64,000 nucleotides of DNA from UMGS882 sp045598975 (GCA_045598975.1 JAZRVE010000099.1:1-64000); one strand, 5' to 3'; positions 15,904-24,790 are shown, numbered from the stretch's first letter. The notes: generated by a model not told the origin, from the sequence alone. A program made the numbers and translations.

Positions 15904-16686
15904 TCAGATCAGCAGATCGTGGTATCGCTTGACGGCGGCGACGTTTTTGCGGAGCGTGCGGGCGTCGATGCGCTCACAGCCTCCGCCGCACCACCGTAAG
16001 GTGTCTTCGCAGTAATCGGCGCGGGTGTAGGTGATCTCGACAGTAGTGGGGAGAGCGACCGTGACGGGCTTGATAGAGGACGCTTTGGCAAGCGCCTCTT
16101 TGACGCCGGCGACAAAACGCTCTTGCCAATCGGGATAGTTTTCCGCACTGTTGCGGGAGATCATGCGTTTTACGGGCACGGCGACGATACCGGGCACGTA
16201 TTCCTTTGCCTGCTCGCAGGAAGCGTCATCGCCCGAGCAGAAGACGACCGGCACGTTGTAGGCACCGAACAGAAATGCCTGAATGGCGAGCTCGCTGACC
16301 TCTCTGCCGCCGATCTTGTGGCTGAAAACGCGTACGCCGTCCATGGTATGATCGAGAAAGGCGACGGAGCCGGCTCTCGCATGAGCGCCGAGCTCAAAGA
16401 CACAGTCGAATTTTCCTTCGGCCAACATATTTTCCCATTCGTTGGGTTTGAGCAGGACGGCGTTCGGCGAGATGAGCTCGGGAATGACGTTGGTGCCCTT
16501 GTAGTGACCGTCCAGATAGTAAACGGTATTGCCGGCATCGCAGGCTTTGCACGTGTCGGCGATGAGGTTGATATCGCGGCAGAGCGCTTTCTGCGCGTCG
16601 GGATAGAGCGGGGACGTGTCGTAGATGGCATCGCGGACGTTGACGTCGGCGAGTCCCTCCACATCCGTTAAAATCATAATGTTCAC
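15904..16686 (-). CDS. M55 family D-aminopeptidase-like protein (DppA-like), copy 2
   Basis: This 260-residue paralogue is transcribed first in the pair. It keeps D8 and E10 and the histidines H61, H102 and H113. The start is GTG at 16686 after GGGAGGAATTTTTC, 45 bases from the promoter -10. Only 22 bases separate the two genes. Differences from copy 1 concentrate between residues 75 and 145, which may tune substrate choice, while the C-terminal half is nearly the same at the DNA level. M55 enzymes form ring-shaped decamers, so two paralogues could co-assemble; this is inference. Confidence 0.85.
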   Translation of the reverse strand: MNIMILTDVEGLADVNVRDAIYDTSPLYPDAQKALCRDINLIADTCKACDAGNTVYYLDGHYKGTNVIPELISPNAVLLKPNEWENMLAEGKFDCVFELGAHARAGSVAFLDHTMDGVRVFSHKIGGREVSELAIQAFLFGAYNVPVVFCSGDDASCEQAKEYVPGIVAVPVKRMISRNSAENYPDWQERFVAGVKEALAKASSIKPVTVALPTTVEITYTRADYCEDTLRWCGGGCERIDARTLRKNVAAVKRYHDLLI

Positions 16687-16730
16687 GAAAAATTCCTCCC
16701 TTTTTGCCCGATGAAACAGGCTACATTATC

Positions 16731-16758
16731 ATTATATCAAAACGGGAAGGAAAGTCAA
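16731..16758 (-). promoter_or_regulatory. Promoter of the M55 gene pair
   Basis: On the minus strand TTGACT (16758-16753) and TATAAT (16736-16731) are separated by 16 bases. The leader to the GTG start is about 40 bases. Confidence 0.75.
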
Positions 16759-16935
16759 GGCGTTTGCCCGAACTTTTGCGAAAGGGCGGATTTGTCCGTA
16801 TGCGGATGGATAAAACCAATATCAATACCGGAAACAGAAAAGAAAAAGGCTTTTGCTGTTCCGACGGTTTCGGCTTATGACGGAAACGGATACGGATATG
16901 CAATGCACGGAGGTGCTTTTGCGTGAACAGATACG

Positions 16936-17379
16936 TTACAGTTTGATCTTGATGACGATCTTGCGTACCTTTTCGGTCGAGGCGTACCGTCCCGGCGCAT
17001 GGGCATCGAAGGGATGGACGAGATAAAAATCGCCCGCGTTCATGACAAGCGCCTTGCCGTCGGCCTCGTAAAAGGCGTAATCCTCGGCGTCCCGGTAACT
17101 CTGCGTTTCCCGGCAGACCGAGAGGGGTGCGTAAACCATGGTTTCACTCCCGTCAAGGATATACTGTAAGTCGATGTACCGGCGGTGCGCCTCAAAGCAG
17201 ACGGCTTTTTCGGTGCTCGTCTGAACGGTGACGACGTTGGCGTACAGATTTTCCCCGTCGATCTCATAATGCCCGTCCGGCGTGGCGGGATCGAAGGCGA
17301 GCAGATAGTCGATGGCACGGTCGATGCGCGTGCCGAGCCCTTTGTAGGCGGTGAGGTCTTGCTTTTTTCCGGTTATCAT
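16936..17379 (-). CDS. YhcH/YjgK/YiaL family sugar-binding cupin
   Basis: This 147-residue cytoplasmic protein has the beta-barrel pattern of the YhcH/EbgC family, including EAHRRYIDLQYILDG near 60-74 and YLVHPFDAHAPG near 117-128, whose histidines and acids bind a metal. Members accompany sialic acid, galactoside and uronate catabolism and are thought to act as anomerases. The ATG at 17379 follows AAGGAGGATTTATC. It is 38 bases from the neighbouring transferase gene in the same direction. Its substrate may be the same acidic sugar handled by the genes at 359-6674, though it is distant. Confidence 0.85.
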   Translation of the reverse strand: MITGKKQDLTAYKGLGTRIDRAIDYLLAFDPATPDGHYEIDGENLYANVVTVQTSTEKAVCFEAHRRYIDLQYILDGSETMVYAPLSVCRETQSYRDAEDYAFYEADGKALVMNAGDFYLVHPFDAHAPGRYASTEKVRKIVIKIKL

Positions 17380-17417
17380 GATAAATCCTCCTTGTAGGTA
17401 TGGTTTTCGGTGAAAAA

Positions 17418-18086
17418 TCAGAGAAAGGAAGCGGCGTCCAGCCGAACAAGCGGCACGTCGTCGCAGGGCTCCCCGGAACAGACGGCGCACCGATACCCGG
17501 GAACGGTGTCGAATTCCTTAAAATAGCAGGGGATGTCGGGCTCCGGCACGACGGTGACGGGATTGCCGGGAAAAACGGCGAACGAGTCGGGTGTAAGACG
17601 CATCCCGAGCCCCGTGTACTTCATATAGCTTTCTTTGAGCGTCCACAGACGGAAAAAGACGTCGTCCCGCGCCTGCTTTGTCGGCTGTGCGGTCACAAGA
17701 CCGTATTCGCTTTCGCGGAAAAAGCGTTTGGCGACTGCGTCGTGGCATTCGGTGATCTGCTCGACGTCACAGCCGGTCTCGTGCCCGGAAAAGGAAACCA
17801 TGACGCAGGTGCCCGAGTGGGACAGATTGAAACGGAAGGACGGCAGATCGGCAAAATACGGCTTGCCGTAAGGAGAAAAGGCATAGGTGCGTTCCCTTTC
17901 GCATAGGTTTTCCGCCCCAAGCCGGTGATCGAGCAGAAGCCCTGCGCCGAGCGACAGATTTTTGTCCTTCCGGAAACGGAGCGCGTCGGTTTTTTTCTGT
18001 CTGACGCCGGACATACGGGCGTACAGACGGCGGAAAACACCGTCGTCATCCAGAAAAGACACGTCCAGACAGAATACCTCGACCAT
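17418..18086 (-). CDS. 4'-phosphopantetheinyl transferase, Sfp type
   Basis: This 222-residue protein shows the Sfp-superfamily motifs FNLSHSG (near 85), GCDVEQI (near 106, with the magnesium-binding D and E) and WTLKESYMKYTG (near 147). It transfers phosphopantetheine from coenzyme A to a serine of acyl or peptidyl carrier proteins. The ATG at 18086 follows GGAGGTCTT. No polyketide or peptide synthetase is visible in the window, so the partner is elsewhere or is the fatty-acid carrier protein. It is driven by the promoter at 18120-18148 and probably runs into the YhcH gene. Confidence 0.9.
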   Translation of the reverse strand: MVEVFCLDVSFLDDDGVFRRLYARMSGVRQKKTDALRFRKDKNLSLGAGLLLDHRLGAENLCERERTYAFSPYGKPYFADLPSFRFNLSHSGTCVMVSFSGHETGCDVEQITECHDAVAKRFFRESEYGLVTAQPTKQARDDVFFRLWTLKESYMKYTGLGMRLTPDSFAVFPGNPVTVVPEPDIPCYFKEFDTVPGYRCAVCSGEPCDDVPLVRLDAASFL

Positions 18087-18119
18087 AAGACCTCCGCTTT
18101 CTTGTTTGTTTACGGCTTC

Positions 18120-18148
18120 ATTATACAGGAACACGCGGCATTTTTCAA
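18120..18148 (-). promoter_or_regulatory. Promoter for the phosphopantetheinyl transferase gene
   Basis: On the minus strand TTGAAA (18148-18143) and TATAAT (18125-18120) are 17 bases apart, 34 bases before the start codon. It is divergent from the promoter at 18187-18215. Confidence 0.75.
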
Positions 18149-18186
18149 GAGGAAGGACGGAAAAAACAAAAAAAGGCGGAAAAGTC

Positions 18187-18215
18187 TTGCAATCGCGGAC
18201 AGATGTGGTATAATA
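18187..18215 (+). promoter_or_regulatory. Promoter for the SpoIIE-type phosphatase gene
   Basis: CTTGCA (18187-18192) or TTGCAA (18188-18193) precedes a perfect TATAAT (18210-18215) by 17 or 16 bases. The start codon is at 18261 after CAGGAGAGAG. Confidence 0.7.
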
Positions 18216-18260
18216 GAATATATCTGTTGAAATCTGTTCGGATGAGCAGGAGAGAGTAGT

Positions 18261-20246
18261 ATGAAAAAATCCATCGCCGGTCGCGTCATCATCAATGTGT
18301 TCGTCATGCTTTTTCTTATCATGGCGCTTGTCTGTACCGTGACTTATTTCATGACGCAGGACAGCGTTCGTAAAAGCATCGGGGATCAGTCGGAGGTCGC
18401 GCTGGATATGTTCGCCTTTTCCCTGAAACAGGCGTCGGAGGAAAGCGGAATCCCCATGGCAGACGGCTTCGACGACGTGTTCCGCGCGTACAGCGAGCCG
18501 GTGCTCGACAACTTTGACTTTGACTATCTGTATATGTTCGTGCCGAATTCAGAAGCCGGCACCATACGCTACGTCGCCATAATCGGCAAGCATGAAGAGA
18601 TCAAGGAAAAGATCCGCAAAGAGATGGGAGACGACCGGACGGCTCCCTATGTGCTTGCTCCGCGTGAACTCGAGCTGTGGGAAGGAAAGACGCCGCTTAT
18701 CCACGTGACGATGGACAACGACTACGGCAAAGAACTCGAAACCATGACGATCATCGAGGACACCTTCGGCAACCGAGCCATCCTCGGCATCGACGTGTCG
18801 TATGAAGAGGCGTATCGCAGAGTCATCGAGACGTTCGTGTTCATCGCGATCGCCATCTTACTGCTGTTCGGCGTGCTGCTTCTCATTCTGCATTTCATCA
18901 TCCGCAAGACGGTCTCCGTACCCGCCAAGCAGATCAGCCGTCACATGACCGATTTCATTACCGACGGCAGCCGCTCGCAGGATAAGCTCAAAGTCAACGG
19001 CAAGGACGAATTTGCCATGATCGCGCGGGCGTTCAACAAAATGACCGACGATATCGACCGGTACGTTTCGGACATCGAACAGCTCAACCGCGAGCAGTCG
19101 CAGAGAAAAGCGGAGCTTGACATCGCCGCCAAGATACAGATCGGTCTTCTGCCGAAAGTCCGATTCCCCGGCAGAGGGCATGAGATACAGGCGCTCATCA
19201 ACCCGGCAAGGGAAGTGGGCGGCGACCTGTACGACTATCAGCGCATCGACAGTGACCGGACTCTCGTGGCGGTGGCGGACGTGTCGGGCAAAGGCATCTC
19301 GGCGTCCATGTTCGTATCGGTCACGCTGATTTTGATCCGCCAGTATGCCAAGATGAATCTGTCACCGGCGGAAATATTGAAAATGACAAACGAATCCCTT
19401 GCGCGGCATAACCCGGAAACGCTTTTCGTGACGGCGTTCCTCGGCATTTATGACAGCCGGACGAATCAGTTCACCTATTCCAACGCCGGACATAATCTGC
19501 CGTATATCATCCGCGGCGAAGAGCTCATCAAGCTGGACAAGGCGTCCGGACTGCTTCTCGGACTGTTTGAGGACGGTGTCTACGAGCAGGAAACGGTCAC
19601 TCTGCGTAACGGAGACGTGCTGTATCTGTATACCGACGGCGTCAACGAAGCGACCAATACCGAAAAAGAGCTCTTCGGATACGAACGTCTGGAAGCCCTG
19701 CTCGGGACGCTCGGACGGTCGGGCGAGAAAAACATCATTGAGAAGGTGCGGGAAAGCCTGAACGGCTTCACGGCAGGCGCCGAGCAGAGCGACGACATCA
19801 CCATGCTGACGCTTGCGGTAAACGGAGCCGAGTGTTTGAACCTTGCTTTCGACGTGCGGGAGTTCCCCAAAATACGGGATATGATTTTCGCCGCTTCTCT
19901 TACGGACGAGGATAAGCGCACGCTGTGTCTTGCGGCGGAGGAACTGTTCGTCAATATCTGTTCCTACGCCTTTAACGGCAACGCGCCGGAGAACGAGCGC
20001 ATCCGGTTCAGCCTTTCGGTGTCCGATAAGGTCGTGATGCGCTTTGAGGATAACGGCGTCCGGTACAATCCGCTCGAAAACGTCACGACGATGGACGAAT
20101 ACGATATGGATAACAGCATCGGCGGACTCGGCAAGCTCATCTCCTTCGGGATCACCGACGGAGCGGATTACGAATACTATGAAAACACGAATATACTGAC
20201 GATCATTAAAAAAATCAATAATAAAGATACAGAAAAAGGAGAATGA
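18261..20246 (+). CDS. Membrane SpoIIE/RsbU-type serine phosphatase fused to an RsbW-like kinase domain
   Basis: This 661-residue protein has, in order: a membrane helix (8-30), an extracytoplasmic sensor region (31-188), a second helix (190-213), a HAMP linker (214-268), a PP2C SpoIIE domain (about 286-500; EVGGDLYD, VADVSGKG, YTDGVNEA) and a C-terminal GHKL ATPase domain of the anti-sigma kinase type (about 526-655; AAEELFVNI, FEDNG, IGGLG). The phosphatase would dephosphorylate a STAS-domain antagonist and the kinase domain would phosphorylate it, so one protein may hold both opposing activities. The STAS gene follows after three bases. No sigma factor is adjacent, so the output may be a sigma factor elsewhere or a non-transcriptional target. 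Confidence 0.9.
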   Translation: MKKSIAGRVIINVFVMLFLIMALVCTVTYFMTQDSVRKSIGDQSEVALDMFAFSLKQASEESGIPMADGFDDVFRAYSEPVLDNFDFDYLYMFVPNSEAGTIRYVAIIGKHEEIKEKIRKEMGDDRTAPYVLAPRELELWEGKTPLIHVTMDNDYGKELETMTIIEDTFGNRAILGIDVSYEEAYRRVIETFVFIAIAILLLFGVLLLILHFIIRKTVSVPAKQISRHMTDFITDGSRSQDKLKVNGKDEFAMIARAFNKMTDDIDRYVSDIEQLNREQSQRKAELDIAAKIQIGLLPKVRFPGRGHEIQALINPAREVGGDLYDYQRIDSDRTLVAVADVSGKGISASMFVSVTLILIRQYAKMNLSPAEILKMTNESLARHNPETLFVTAFLGIYDSRTNQFTYSNAGHNLPYIIRGEELIKLDKASGLLLGLFEDGVYEQETVTLRNGDVLYLYTDGVNEATNTEKELFGYERLEALLGTLGRSGEKNIIEKVRESLNGFTAGAEQSDDITMLTLAVNGAECLNLAFDVREFPKIRDMIFAASLTDEDKRTLCLAAEELFVNICSYAFNGNAPENERIRFSLSVSDKVVMRFEDNGVRYNPLENVTTMDEYDMDNSIGGLGKLISFGITDGADYEYYENTNILTIIKKINNKDTEKGE

Positions 20247-20249
20247 CAC

Positions 20250-20552
20250 GTGAACATCATCAAAACGGAAGAAAACGGAACGATAACCTTTGCGCTTGAC
20301 GGATGGCTCGATACGCTGTCGTCGCCCGAACTCGGCGCACAGCTTGCCGACATCGAAAAGGCACAGGCGATCGTGCTCGATTTTGACAAGGTGGAGTATA
20401 TTTCTTCGGCGGGACTGCGTCAGGTCGTGGCGGGCAGTAAAAAGGCGCAGGAGCTCGGCGCCGCCTTTTCGGTCGTCAACGTCGGCAAAGAGGTCATGAG
20501 TATCTTTTCCATGACGGGCATCGAAAAAAAGATAAACATCACGGGAAAATAA
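20250..20552 (+). CDS. STAS-domain anti-sigma factor antagonist (RsbV/SpoIIAA type)
   Basis: This 100-residue protein is a single STAS domain. The phosphorylatable serine lies in VEYISSAGLRQV near 50-61, where the second serine matches S58 of SpoIIAA. In partner switching, unphosphorylated STAS protein binds the kinase and frees its target. It begins with GTG at 20250, preceded by AAAAAGGAG and three bases after the upstream stop. Its natural partners are therefore the phosphatase and kinase domains of the preceding gene. Confidence 0.92.
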   Translation: MNIIKTEENGTITFALDGWLDTLSSPELGAQLADIEKAQAIVLDFDKVEYISSAGLRQVVAGSKKAQELGAAFSVVNVGKEVMSIFSMTGIEKKINITGK

Positions 20553-20579
20553 GCGCCGTCGGTGTCCGGAACGATAAAA

Positions 20580-20605
20580 AATCCGCCTTGCAGGCGGATT
20601 TTTTC
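20580..20605. terminator. Bidirectional terminator between convergent genes
   Basis: AATCCGCCT (20580-20588) pairs with AGGCGGATT (20592-20600), followed by T residues and preceded by A residues. It ends the STAS gene on the plus strand and overlaps the end of the S1-domain gene. Confidence 0.85.
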
Positions 20606-21551
20606 ATGAAACCGACGAAAAATCGGTCACGATGCGCTTTTCACAGCAATCGGGGGAGTATTGCCACACGTCGATGTGCTCCGACTCGATAAAATAGCGG
20701 GGCGTTTTACTGCCCGGCAGAGAGGCGCAGGGAAAGTTGTTGTCGACGATGACGAGCTTGATCTTCATTTTCTCCGGCAGTATGCTTTTTATGTAGACGG
20801 CGGCGCAGTGACCGCTTTCGGCGCCCTCGCACCATTCGGCAAGCCCCGCGAGATTGGGGGACAGCTCGACGAAAATGCCGTAGGGCTCGATACTGCGGAT
20901 GATGCCCGCCGCCGTTTCGCCGGCGTGAAAGAGGGCGGCGTTCTGCTCCCACGTGCCGAGAAGCTCCTTGTGCGAAAGAAAGAGCCTGCCGGTCGTGCGG
21001 TCGTTGGAACGGACGACGCATTTGAGAAAATCACCGGGCGAGAAGCGCTCTTTCGGGTGGGAAATGCGGGAGACGGAGATGCAGTCGACCGGAAGCAGGG
21101 AAACCAGCCCGCAGCCGACGTCGCAGAAAACGCCGAACGGCTCGATGTGCGTCACGCGGGTGTCGATGACATCCCCGCCCGTCAGGCGGGACACGGCGGC
21201 TTCGTAGCACTGCGCCTGCGCTTCGCGGCGGGAGAGCAGCACGAGCGGCTCCGGGGAGGAACGGTCGACTGAAGTGACCTTGAAGCAGACGCTTTTGCCG
21301 ACGCGCGTGATGACGGCGATGTCGCGTACGTCGCTTCCGTCGGTGCTGTAAGCGGCTTCCTCACGCGGGATGACGCCGCGGCAGACGCCGAGATCGACGA
21401 TGAGATCGTGACGGGAGTCGCATTTGACGGCGCGTCCTTCGAGGATGAGCCCGGCGTTCATGGCGTATTCAAGTCCTGTAAGCGTTGCCGTGCATTCTCT
21501 GTTTTCCGGCGTTTCCAGACGGCTGCCTTCCGGTTTGTATCGTTCGTTCAT
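20604..21551 (-). CDS. S1-domain RNA-binding protein (ribosomal protein S1-like)
   Basis: This 315-residue protein contains three S1-like OB folds at about 35-110, 120-190 and 205-265. The second (THIEPFGVFCDV) and third (RSIEPYGIFVEL) show the clearest RNA-binding surface. It resembles the short S1-related proteins of Firmicutes that associate with RNA rather than full six-domain S1. The C-terminal 45 residues are specific to this protein. The start at 21551 follows GGAAAAGGGAAAA. It stands alone, convergent with the STAS gene and divergent from the peptide-binding lipoprotein gene. Confidence 0.8.
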   Translation of the reverse strand: MNERYKPEGSRLETPENRECTATLTGLEYAMNAGLILEGRAVKCDSRHDLIVDLGVCRGVIPREEAAYSTDGSDVRDIAVITRVGKSVCFKVTSVDRSSPEPLVLLSRREAQAQCYEAAVSRLTGGDVIDTRVTHIEPFGVFCDVGCGLVSLLPVDCISVSRISHPKERFSPGDFLKCVVRSNDRTTGRLFLSHKELLGTWEQNAALFHAGETAAGIIRSIEPYGIFVELSPNLAGLAEWCEGAESGHCAAVYIKSILPEKMKIKLVIVDNNFPCASLPGSKTPRYFIESEHIDVWQYSPDCCEKRIVTDFSSVS

Positions 21552-21716
21552 GTATTTTCCCTTTTCCTTTCTTTACCGTACCGGAGATCCCGGTCTGCTT
21601 CATTGTATTCGTGCCGACGTCCGATTATGCGGAAAACGGATCGGTGCGGAGAGGGCGGACGGCGACAAAAGATATTTGTACAAATGTAAAAAATAAAATG
21701 TTTACAAAAAACGGGA

Positions 21717-21745
21717 TTGATTATCTTGGAAAAGAATGGTATAAT
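21717..21745 (+). promoter_or_regulatory. Promoter for the peptide-binding lipoprotein gene
   Basis: TTGATT (21717-21722) and TATAAT (21740-21745) are 17 bases apart. The start codon at 21809 follows TGGGAGGCGG. Confidence 0.7.
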
Positions 21746-21808
21746 GGTGATGAAATCAGCAGACTGCCCATTTTCGGACGGGACTGCAAATTCTGGGAGG
21801 CGGTTTTC

Positions 21809-23674
21809 ATGTTCAAAAAATTAACGGCACTTGTCCTGGCTCTGCTCATGGTCGTTTCGGCGGTCATGTTTGCCGGATGCTCCAAAAAGAGCGACGACAA
21901 GGGTGCCATGATCCGGATGTATCTGACGTCCTGTCCGCAGTATCTTGATCCGACGGCGCTGACGTACGGCTCGGCGGAAAACGTAAAGCTGTTTGGGCTT
22001 TTGTACGAAGGACTGTTTACGATCGACGAAAAGGGCGCTTTGAAGAAACAGCTCGCCAAGAAGTGGGAATCCTTCGAGGATGCCCGTGACGGCAAGCTGA
22101 AACTGGAGATCAAGCTCGGCGACTCCAACTGGTCGGACGGTATCCCGGTCGACGCGGACGATTTCGTCTACGCATGGCAGAGACTGCTTCTGCCGACGAC
22201 GGACAACCCCGCGGCGGCGCTTCTGTACCCCATAGAGAACGCCAAAGCCGTCAAGGAGGGCACCTGCTCGGTCAACGATCTCGGCGTGTACGCCATCAAG
22301 GATAACGTCATTCAGATCACGTTTGAAAACGGATTTACTGACGTGGACTACTTCCTCAGACGTCTTGCGAGCCCGGCACTCGTGCCGCTTCGCGAGGACA
22401 ACGCCACCAAATTCGACGACGAGACCAACGCCGACTATCTGTGGGAAGCGTCTTCGACGCTGGCACTCCCGCTGACCAACGGCGCTTTCAAGTACCGCAA
22501 ATTCACCGAGAACACCATGGAACTGGAACGCAATATCCACTACGCAAACGTCAGTGCCAACGAAGATAACCCCGTCGATAAGGTCGTCAAGCCTTATCAG
22601 CTCATCACGGTGTATAAGGACGGCAAGACCGATCTTTCCACGGCGGAAAAGCAGGTCGATTCCTTTAAGGACGGCGAGCTCTTCTATCTGAATCTGAGCG
22701 AAGCCGGCACCGAAACGGTGGAAAAAGCCGGGAAGACGACCGAGAACGCTCTCCCGTCGCAGTATACCTATTTCTTTGATACCACGAGCGAACTGTTTTC
22801 CGACGCACGTGTCCGTAAGGCGCTTTCCATCGCGCTTGACCGTGAGTATATCGCGGTTCTTGCCGGCAGAAGCAAGGCAAACGCGGCGGCAGGTTTTGTG
22901 CCTGCCGGTGTTGAGGAAACGACCGGAAAGGGCGATTTCCGCAAGGTAGGCGGCAGCCTCTTCGTCCCGGGCGGCGATATGGAAGGCGCCAAGGCGCTCC
23001 TCGCCGAAGCCGGCGTCAAGAGCGGCTCCATTTCCCTTGATTACAATAAGGAACGTGCTTTTGAGAAGGATATCGCCGATTACGTCAAGTCCGTCTGGAA
23101 GGAACTCGGCTTCAAGGTGACGGTCAATGCCAAGAATTCCAAGATGATCAGCGGTCTCGCGGCAGGCTCCACGGGACTTGCCGACAGATCCGCCGCACGT
23201 GTGGTGGGCATGGATATGCAGTGCCTCACGCCGGACGCCTTCGGTATCCTCGCGGCATTTTCCGGAAGATATGCCGGCGGCAAATTCGATCTGACCACCG
23301 AAAACGTCGAATATACCGACGTCAATATCACCGGCTTTGTGAGCGAGGAATATGACGCGCTGTGCGACGTGTTCGTCTATTCGTCCGACTCGAAGGAAAG
23401 AGCCGAAGCCCTGCATGAAGCGGAAAAGATGCTCTTTGAGCAGTCGCCCGTCGCACCGCTCTTCCAGAATACCGATATCTATGCTTCGCGTGATCTGTCG
23501 GGCATCTCCCGCAATAAGTTCGGCGGCTTTGTCTTCACCAAGGTCTCGCAGAAGGATTACCGCAAGTATCTGCCGGAGGAAGAAGAGCACGTCAGCCTCG
23601 TGACGGAGCAGGAATCCGAAGCGGGAGCGGAAGAGCCGGCACCGGAAGAAACGGACGAACAGCAGGCTGAATAA
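21809..23674 (+). CDS. Family 5 peptide/oligopeptide-binding lipoprotein (OppA-like)
   Basis: This 621-residue protein has a lipoprotein signal peptide ending at C24 (VMFAGC) and the family 5 solute-binding fold. It captures peptides or related solutes outside the cell for an ABC importer. The last 35 residues form an acidic glutamate-rich tail not typical of OppA. I place the start at 21809 because it begins the signal peptide and has a good ribosome site. The long upstream extension of the frame crosses the promoter. No permease or ATPase genes follow, so it must use a transporter encoded elsewhere. A terminator lies directly downstream. Confidence 0.9.
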   Translation: MFKKLTALVLALLMVVSAVMFAGCSKKSDDKGAMIRMYLTSCPQYLDPTALTYGSAENVKLFGLLYEGLFTIDEKGALKKQLAKKWESFEDARDGKLKLEIKLGDSNWSDGIPVDADDFVYAWQRLLLPTTDNPAAALLYPIENAKAVKEGTCSVNDLGVYAIKDNVIQITFENGFTDVDYFLRRLASPALVPLREDNATKFDDETNADYLWEASSTLALPLTNGAFKYRKFTENTMELERNIHYANVSANEDNPVDKVVKPYQLITVYKDGKTDLSTAEKQVDSFKDGELFYLNLSEAGTETVEKAGKTTENALPSQYTYFFDTTSELFSDARVRKALSIALDREYIAVLAGRSKANAAAGFVPAGVEETTGKGDFRKVGGSLFVPGGDMEGAKALLAEAGVKSGSISLDYNKERAFEKDIADYVKSVWKELGFKVTVNAKNSKMISGLAAGSTGLADRSAARVVGMDMQCLTPDAFGILAAFSGRYAGGKFDLTTENVEYTDVNITGFVSEEYDALCDVFVYSSDSKERAEALHEAEKMLFEQSPVAPLFQNTDIYASRDLSGISRNKFGGFVFTKVSQKDYRKYLPEEEEHVSLVTEQESEAGAEEPAPEETDEQQAE

Positions 23675-23692
23675 AAAAGAATGAAACAAATG

Positions 23693-23729
23693 CGAACATA
23701 CCGGCGTCTTTTGCCGGTATGTTCGTTTG
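23693..23729 (+). terminator. Terminator after the peptide-binding lipoprotein gene
   Basis: CGAACATACCGGC (23693-23705) pairs perfectly with GCCGGTATGTTCG (23713-23725) around GTCTTTT and is followed by TTTGT. The stem is strong but the T run short. It lies just before rsmA. Confidence 0.75.
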
Positions 23730-23747
23730 TCGCAGGGGGTGACGCGG

Positions 23748-24635
23748 ATGTCGGACGTGTTGAAACGAAACGGTTTTTCTTTCAATAAAAAATACGGACA
23801 GAATTTTTTGCAGGACGTCAAGATCCCGCGTCGCATCGCGGCGGAATGCGCGACTTATCCCGAAGAAAGCAGGGGAGAAGACGGTAAGACCGAGGCGCTG
23901 ATCTTGGAAATCGGGCCGGGAGCGGGCATCCTCACAAAGGAGCTTGCCGCCGTATATCGCCGCGTGACGGCGGTGGAGATCGACACGACGCTGGCGCCCG
24001 TCTTACAGGAAACGCTTGCCGACACGGAAAACGCCGAGATCATCTTCGGCGACATCATGGAAACCGACGTCGGGGCGTTGCTTGACGCAAGGCGCGTGAC
24101 GGCGGACGGAAAAAAACTGCCGGTCTCGGTGTGCGCAAACCTGCCGTATTATATCACGACGCCCATTCTCATGAAGCTCGTCGAGAGCGGGTACGGTTTC
24201 GACTGCATCACCGTCATGGTACAGAAGGAGGTCGCGTCCCGGCTGTGCGCCGCCGCAGGCAGTGCCGAATACGGGAGCATCACGGCGTCCCTCGGACTGT
24301 ACGGCACGGTGAAGAAGCTGTTTTCGGTGCCGTCCGGCTGTTTTTATCCGCGTCCCAAGGTGGACAGCGCCGTCATCCGGCTTTCGTTTTACCGCCCGGC
24401 ACGCTATACGACGGAGCAGATCGCGGCGGCGTCGCGCTTTATCAAAGCCGCGTTCTCGGTGCGCCGCAAAACGCTCGTCAACGCGCTTTCGCAGTGTTAT
24501 CCGCAGTGCACGGACAAGGCGAAGCTCGGCGCATGGCTGAAAGCGAACGGCTTTTCCGAAACGGTGCGCGGCGAAACGCTGACGACGGAGGATTTTGTAA
24601 GACTTTCCGACAGCTTCGGACAAATGTTCGGATAA
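23748..24635 (+). CDS. rsmA: 16S rRNA (adenine1518/1519-N6) dimethyltransferase RsmA
   Basis: This 295-residue protein has the KsgA/RsmA signatures KYGQNFLQD near residue 14, the S-adenosylmethionine site LEIGPGAGILT, and the catalytic NLPYYITTPI. It dimethylates two adjacent adenines in the helix 45 loop of 16S rRNA during 30S assembly. I chose the ATG at 23748, preceded by GGGGGTGA, over a TTG seven codons upstream. It precedes rpsO, which has its own promoter at 24673-24701. Confidence 0.95.
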   Translation: MSDVLKRNGFSFNKKYGQNFLQDVKIPRRIAAECATYPEESRGEDGKTEALILEIGPGAGILTKELAAVYRRVTAVEIDTTLAPVLQETLADTENAEIIFGDIMETDVGALLDARRVTADGKKLPVSVCANLPYYITTPILMKLVESGYGFDCITVMVQKEVASRLCAAAGSAEYGSITASLGLYGTVKKLFSVPSGCFYPRPKVDSAVIRLSFYRPARYTTEQIAAASRFIKAAFSVRRKTLVNALSQCYPQCTDKAKLGAWLKANGFSETVRGETLTTEDFVRLSDSFGQMFG

Positions 24636-24672
24636 TGTTTACAAATTATACAAAAAAAAGTAAAATCGGCGC

Positions 24673-24701
24673 TTTACAAAACCGAAAGAGTGTGGTATAC
24701 T
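24673..24701 (+). promoter_or_regulatory. Promoter for rpsO
   Basis: TTTACA (24673-24678) and TATACT (24696-24701) are 17 bases apart. A leader of about 130 bases to the rpsO start contains the structure at 24732-24790. Confidence 0.7.
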
Positions 24702-24731
24702 ACCACAAGATAAGATTGCTTGCCTTGCGCA

Positions 24732-24790
24732 GTTGCGGGACATAAGCCTTACGGGGAGACCCGTTCAAGAGGAATTCACCCACCCGCGAC
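24732..24790 (+). promoter_or_regulatory. Structured rpsO leader, possible S15 autoregulatory site
   Basis: GTTGCGGG (24732-24739) can pair with CCCGCGAC (24783-24790). Inside, ACGGG (24751-24755) pairs with CCCGT (24760-24764) around a GAGA tetraloop of the GNRA type. Many bacteria let ribosomal protein S15 bind such a leader to shut off its own translation, and the structures differ between lineages. The pairing is seen; the regulation is inferred. Confidence 0.45.

Noticed and set aside
16711..16926. A 71-codon plus-strand frame upstream of the M55 genes
   Set aside because: It overlaps the minus-strand promoter of the M55 pair, has no ribosome site and resembles nothing.
21821..23836. 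A 671-codon open frame antisense to the peptide-binding lipoprotein
   Set aside because: It mirrors the codons of the real gene and lacks a start site with a ribosome binding sequence.
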